Assembly (NCBI RefSeq): GCF_900109045.1
Contig: NZ_FNYL01000007.1
Location: 1-64,000 of the forward strand
Length of the DNA stretch: 64,000 nt
Direction: 5' to 3'
Source of the DNA: Dyadobacter sp. SG02
GTDB lineage: Bacteria; Bacteroidota; Bacteroidia; Cytophagales; Spirosomataceae
Shown: positions 61,410 to 64,000 of the stretch, piece by piece
Layout: each line of letters begins with the position of its first letter
Position numbering within the stretch: position 1 is the stretch's first letter
Translations under genes and position numbers: made by a program
The notes under the pieces: model-generated
Databases searched by the model: none
The model's input: only the letters and a program-made list of their open reading frames with translations
What the model was told of the DNA's origin: nothing

Positions 61410-62417
61410 CTATCTCGCGATCAGAATGCGGTGATTTGAAGCCTTGTTGCTTTTTTCAACAACTTTGAGCACATATACACCGGTTGGCAAATGCTTCACA
61501 TTGATCTTCTGCAAAGGATCCGCACCAGACTGATACACTTCCGTTCCCTGGTTATTGTAAAGCGTCGTCTTCACAATGTTTTTCAGGCTCTCTGAATTCT
61601 TAAAGCTCAACTCATCGGAAACAGGGTTGGGGAACAAAGTAAACTGTGCGTTGTTATCAAATTCTACCTTGTTGATCCAGAGGTCGGAGTTTTCGGGAAC
61701 AAGTTGTGCGTCAGTTGCACAATTTAACTTCGTAATGGTAAGCGGTGTTCCGATATTGGATGCATTCTGGTAGTAACACAGGCCACCGGAGGTGGATTCG
61801 AAAAATGCGTAGTATTTTCCCGGAGGTGCATTTAGAGGGCTTACCTCGTCTGGCTTCATATTCATTCCTTGAACTCCAGCGGTTGGATATTTAGACCAGG
61901 TAACTTTGACATCGGGAGGCAAGTTGTAAGGAGCGAGATATGCATTCAGATTCGGAATTGTGGAAGCGTTGCAAGGAATCTGCGCGTTGTCAGTCAAAAG
62001 CGGGACGCTAGCGTTAGGGACGTTGCAACAATAAACATCGACAGACACCGTAGATAAATCAGTATTGTAGCAGCCCGTGGCAGGATTATAACCAAACAGG
62101 TAATATTTGCCGACGCCCACTTTAAGTGAAGGGATTGGCTGTCCGGTGTGTGTATTATTTGTAAAAAATACATACTTCCAACCAACCGGTAATTGCATGT
62201 AACCAGGGCTAGGTTTTGAGTGGAATGAAGGTAGGATTATGGACAGGTCTGCATCGGTACCCGGGCATTTACTCACCAGTCCACCAATCCCCGCATGAGA
62301 CATTTGTTTGTTGATAGGCTGGCAAAATCCTTGCGGAGCTGGTTTTGCCCCTGTATTCTGTGCCTGAGCCACGAGGCCGGTGATTGCAAGCGCAATAGAT
62401 AGAAATATTTTTTTCAT
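61410..62417 (-). CDS. Secreted protein of unknown function with a type IX sorting domain
   Basis: A 335-residue protein. The signal peptide is MKKIFLSIALAITGLVAQAQ. The middle part (about 30-230) has many Cys, Pro and Asn (GYNPATGCYNTD, DVYCCNVPNASV) and repeated PGKYYAF and VGKYYLF phrases, which suggest two related beta-sandwich units. The C-terminus (about 255-335) is a type A sorting domain: FTLFPNPVSDELSFKNSE, LYNNQGTEVYQSG, KHLPTGVYVLKVV. The mature domain resembles no family I can name. Export by the type IX system to the surface or medium is expected. Confidence 0.8.
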   Translation of the reverse strand: MKKIFLSIALAITGLVAQAQNTGAKPAPQGFCQPINKQMSHAGIGGLVSKCPGTDADLSIILPSFHSKPSPGYMQLPVGWKYVFFTNNTHTGQPIPSLKVGVGKYYLFGYNPATGCYNTDLSTVSVDVYCCNVPNASVPLLTDNAQIPCNASTIPNLNAYLAPYNLPPDVKVTWSKYPTAGVQGMNMKPDEVSPLNAPPGKYYAFFESTSGGLCYYQNASNIGTPLTITKLNCATDAQLVPENSDLWINKVEFDNNAQFTLFPNPVSDELSFKNSESLKNIVKTTLYNNQGTEVYQSGADPLQKINVKHLPTGVYVLKVVEKSNKASNHRILIAR

Positions 62418-62601
62418 AAAATGATCTTGATTAAATGTTAATTTTTGAATTAGAATCTTCGAAGGCTACGTGTTCTTTTCTTATCTCATATAGTATGTGT
62501 TTAAATTGAAACCCTGGTTAGCTGCAATTGCAAAGCAAAAGTTGCTTGAACGCGAGCGCCAGCCAAATGCGATGAACCTGCGGCGATCTCAATTAGTTAT
62601 T

Positions 62602-62654
62602 GGTAGAAAATTTTTGGCTAAAAATTTTTTCGTACGAAATTTTTCCTACCTTTG
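62602..62654 (+). promoter_or_regulatory. BlaI promoter with candidate operator
   Basis: TACCTTTG (62647-62654) matches TAnnTTTG and lies 23 bases before the blaI ATG. Just upstream are GGTAG (62602-62606) and CTACC (62646-62650) as arms of an inverted repeat, with the palindrome TTTCGTACGAAA (62628-62639) between them. Such dyads overlapping the -7 box suit self-repression by the BlaI-type protein. Confidence 0.5.
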
Positions 62655-62677
62655 AAAAGTGATTGAATAACATACCG

Positions 62678-63043
62678 ATGGAACCTACAAAATCAGAACT
62701 GGAAATACTGCAAGTGCTTTGGGAATACGGTCCGTCGACCGTCCGGTTTGTGAATGATAAACTCAATGAAGAAAAGCGCGCGGTGCAGTATTCTTCGACA
62801 TTGAAACTTATGCAGATCATGGCTGAGAAGGGCATCGTGATCCGCGATGAGAGTAGTATGAAGCACATTTACAGCCCCGCGGAGCCGGAGGACAAAACGA
62901 AATCGGCACTGCTGGAACGCTTTGTGGATTCGATGTACAGAGGTTCGGCGTCGAGCCTGGTCATGCAGCTTTTTGGCAACAAAAATACCTCTTCTGAGGA
63001 GCTCAGCGAGATCAAGGATTTCCTGAAAAAACTGGATCAGTAA
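62678..63043 (+). CDS. BlaI/MecI/CopY-type transcriptional repressor
   Basis: A 121-residue winged-helix protein. MEPTKSELEILQVLWEYGPSTVRFV carries the usual first helices, and AVQYSSTLKLMQIMAEKGIV the recognition helix and wing; the C-terminal helices (SALLERFVDSMYRGSASSLV) form the dimer. It represses promoters until cleaved by the partner protease of M56/BlaR1 type, encoded 27 bases later. ATG at 62678 is preferred to a TTG at 62663. Confidence 0.92.
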   Translation: MEPTKSELEILQVLWEYGPSTVRFVNDKLNEEKRAVQYSSTLKLMQIMAEKGIVIRDESSMKHIYSPAEPEDKTKSALLERFVDSMYRGSASSLVMQLFGNKNTSSEELSEIKDFLKKLDQ

Positions 63044-63070
63044 TCATTAAACCGTTTCAATCCGTTAGCC

Positions 63071-64000
63071 ATGAATTGGAATATCATTGACCAGCCGACA
63101 GCCCATGAGTGGGTCCGCGCACTTTGCCTGACACTGATGCATTCGCTCTGGCAGGGCCTTGTGGCTGCTATCGCAGCCGGGATCATTTTACTTTGTACCC
63201 GCAGGAGCAGGCCCGCATTCCGCTACAATATGCTTGCATTGGTGCTACTACTGTTCGTTTCCGGGACGGTACTGACATTCAATCTGACGATGCGGGATAT
63301 TGGTGAGATGTCGGCTTCGGTACTGGTTTTTTCCCAGGAATGGATGGTGCAGACCGCTTTTCAAAATGCGGGTCATGCGGCGATTGAGGTGGCGGAAACC
63401 GATTGGATGATTCGGATAATGGCCTTTTTCAGTGAACATGCCCAGGTGATCGTAGCTGGCTGGTTCCTTGTTTTTGCGGTAAAATCATTGCTGGCAGTGA
63501 GCGGGTTACTCTATCTGAGAAAGGTCGCGCAGCAGGTTTCAATGCCGGAAATGAAGTGGATAGTCCGGTTTTGCGAGCTCGCCGGAAGGATGCGGATCGG
63601 GCAGGAAGTAGCACTTCATGAATCGGAGCAGGTAACGGTGCCGATGGTGATCGGATTTTTGAAGCCGGTCGTGCTGGTGCCGCTCGGTATGCTGGCCAAT
63701 CTTCCCGCAGCGCAGGTAGAAGCTATTTTACTGCACGAACTGGCCCACATCCGCCGCCGTGATTACCTGATCAACCTCGTGCAGATATTCTGCGAGAATG
63801 TCTTCTTCTTCAATCCGGCAGTGTGGTGGATTTCCAAACTGATCCGCGAGGAACGCGAACATTGCTGCGACGATCTGGCTATCAGTGTAATGCAGAACAA
63901 AACCTCGTTCATTCACGCGCTCGTCTCGTTCCAGGAGTACAACCAGTCGCGGCCGGTTTTTGAAGTGGCTTTTTCCAAAAAGCGCAACCATTTGCTGGAC
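63071..64000 (+). CDS. M56 (BlaR1-type) membrane metallopeptidase, cut by the right edge
   Basis: The open frame from ATG 63071 (MNWNIIDQPTAHEWVRALCL) runs 310 codons to the end of the window without a stop. Four hydrophobic segments are seen (about 16-41, 51-72, 117-141 and 188-205). The zinc motif HELAH begins at His222 (LLHELAHIRRRDYL), followed by NPAVWWISKLIREEREHCCDD with the third ligand Glu. This is the gluzincin core of BlaR1/M56 proteins, which cleave a BlaI-type repressor after a signal. The signal domain, or a TonB-like or other C-terminal part, lies outside the window. Confidence 0.9.
   Translation, partial: MNWNIIDQPTAHEWVRALCLTLMHSLWQGLVAAIAAGIILLCTRRSRPAFRYNMLALVLLLFVSGTVLTFNLTMRDIGEMSASVLVFSQEWMVQTAFQNAGHAAIEVAETDWMIRIMAFFSEHAQVIVAGWFLVFAVKSLLAVSGLLYLRKVAQQVSMPEMKWIVRFCELAGRMRIGQEVALHESEQVTVPMVIGFLKPVVLVPLGMLANLPAAQVEAILLHELAHIRRRDYLINLVQIFCENVFFFNPAVWWISKLIREEREHCCDDLAISVMQNKTSFIHALVSFQEYNQSRPVFEVAFSKKRNHLLD

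Noticed and set aside
1..64000. tRNA, rRNA and riboswitch genes
   Set aside because: No cloverleaf with a CCA-type end, no rRNA-like block and no recognised riboswitch core was seen while reading the gaps; a covariance-model search could still find one.

Overview
The window comes from a Bacteroidota chromosome of the order Cytophagales, most like Dyadobacter or a relative in the Spirosomataceae (inferred, no database search). The pointers are a SusC/SusD pair behind an ECF sigma factor and a FecR anti-sigma factor, two proteins with C-terminal type IX secretion sorting domains, several TAnnTTTG promoter boxes, few clear Shine-Dalgarno sites, and a balanced base composition with AT-rich gaps. 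No rRNA, tRNA or CRISPR array was seen. One transposase tail lies at the left edge.

Layout. 1-2.7 kb: end of an IS1182-type transposase, then a malic enzyme (maeB). 2.7-9.7 kb: a leftward surface-polysaccharide block with an SGNH hydrolase, two GT4 and two GT2 glycosyltransferases, a WcaF-like acetyltransferase and a WecA/MraY-type initiating transferase. Most of these genes overlap or nearly touch. 10-13.5 kb: small-molecule enzymes (alpha/beta hydrolase, VOC protein, cupin, amidohydrolase) and a 58-residue basic protein. 13.6-20.9 kb: a large multi-PAS hybrid histidine kinase, an SDR, a type II NADH dehydrogenase and a CorA transporter. 20.9-27.8 kb: a secreted fibronectin-III protein with a GH18 chitinase, a SNF2-family helicase and a DUF481 outer-membrane protein. 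27.9-34.7 kb: a Tat-exported Gfo/Idh/MocA oxidoreductase, a second secreted amidohydrolase, an SDR/aldo-keto reductase pair, a small XRE-type protein and topoisomerase III.

35-45 kb holds the least ordinary material. It has a small exported protein with a near-ideal promoter and a perfect palindromic terminator, and a Fic protein. Next is a 1227-residue predicted envelope protein that joins a degenerate metallophosphoesterase, a segment with kinase-like motifs and a BamA/TamA-like barrel. A two-component pair, a universal-stress-like protein behind three CATTnTAAT direct repeats, a bestrophin channel and a 155-bp multi-hairpin palindromic element complete it. 45-52 kb: a giant DUF6807-beta-propeller-cytochrome c fusion, a hicAB toxin-antitoxin pair, small enzymes and a PIN-domain toxin remnant.

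52-61.3 kb is a nutrient-uptake locus: ECF sigma, FecR, a 12-unit 10-bp tandem repeat, a SusC with an STN signalling domain, a SusD lipoprotein, a double thioredoxin-fold protein and a Tat-exported sugar isomerase-like protein. The STN domain, FecR and ECF sigma would form a trans-envelope circuit in which substrate binding induces the transporter genes. 61.4-64 kb: a type IX-secreted protein of unknown role, then a BlaI-type repressor with an M56/BlaR1-type sensor protease cut by the right edge.
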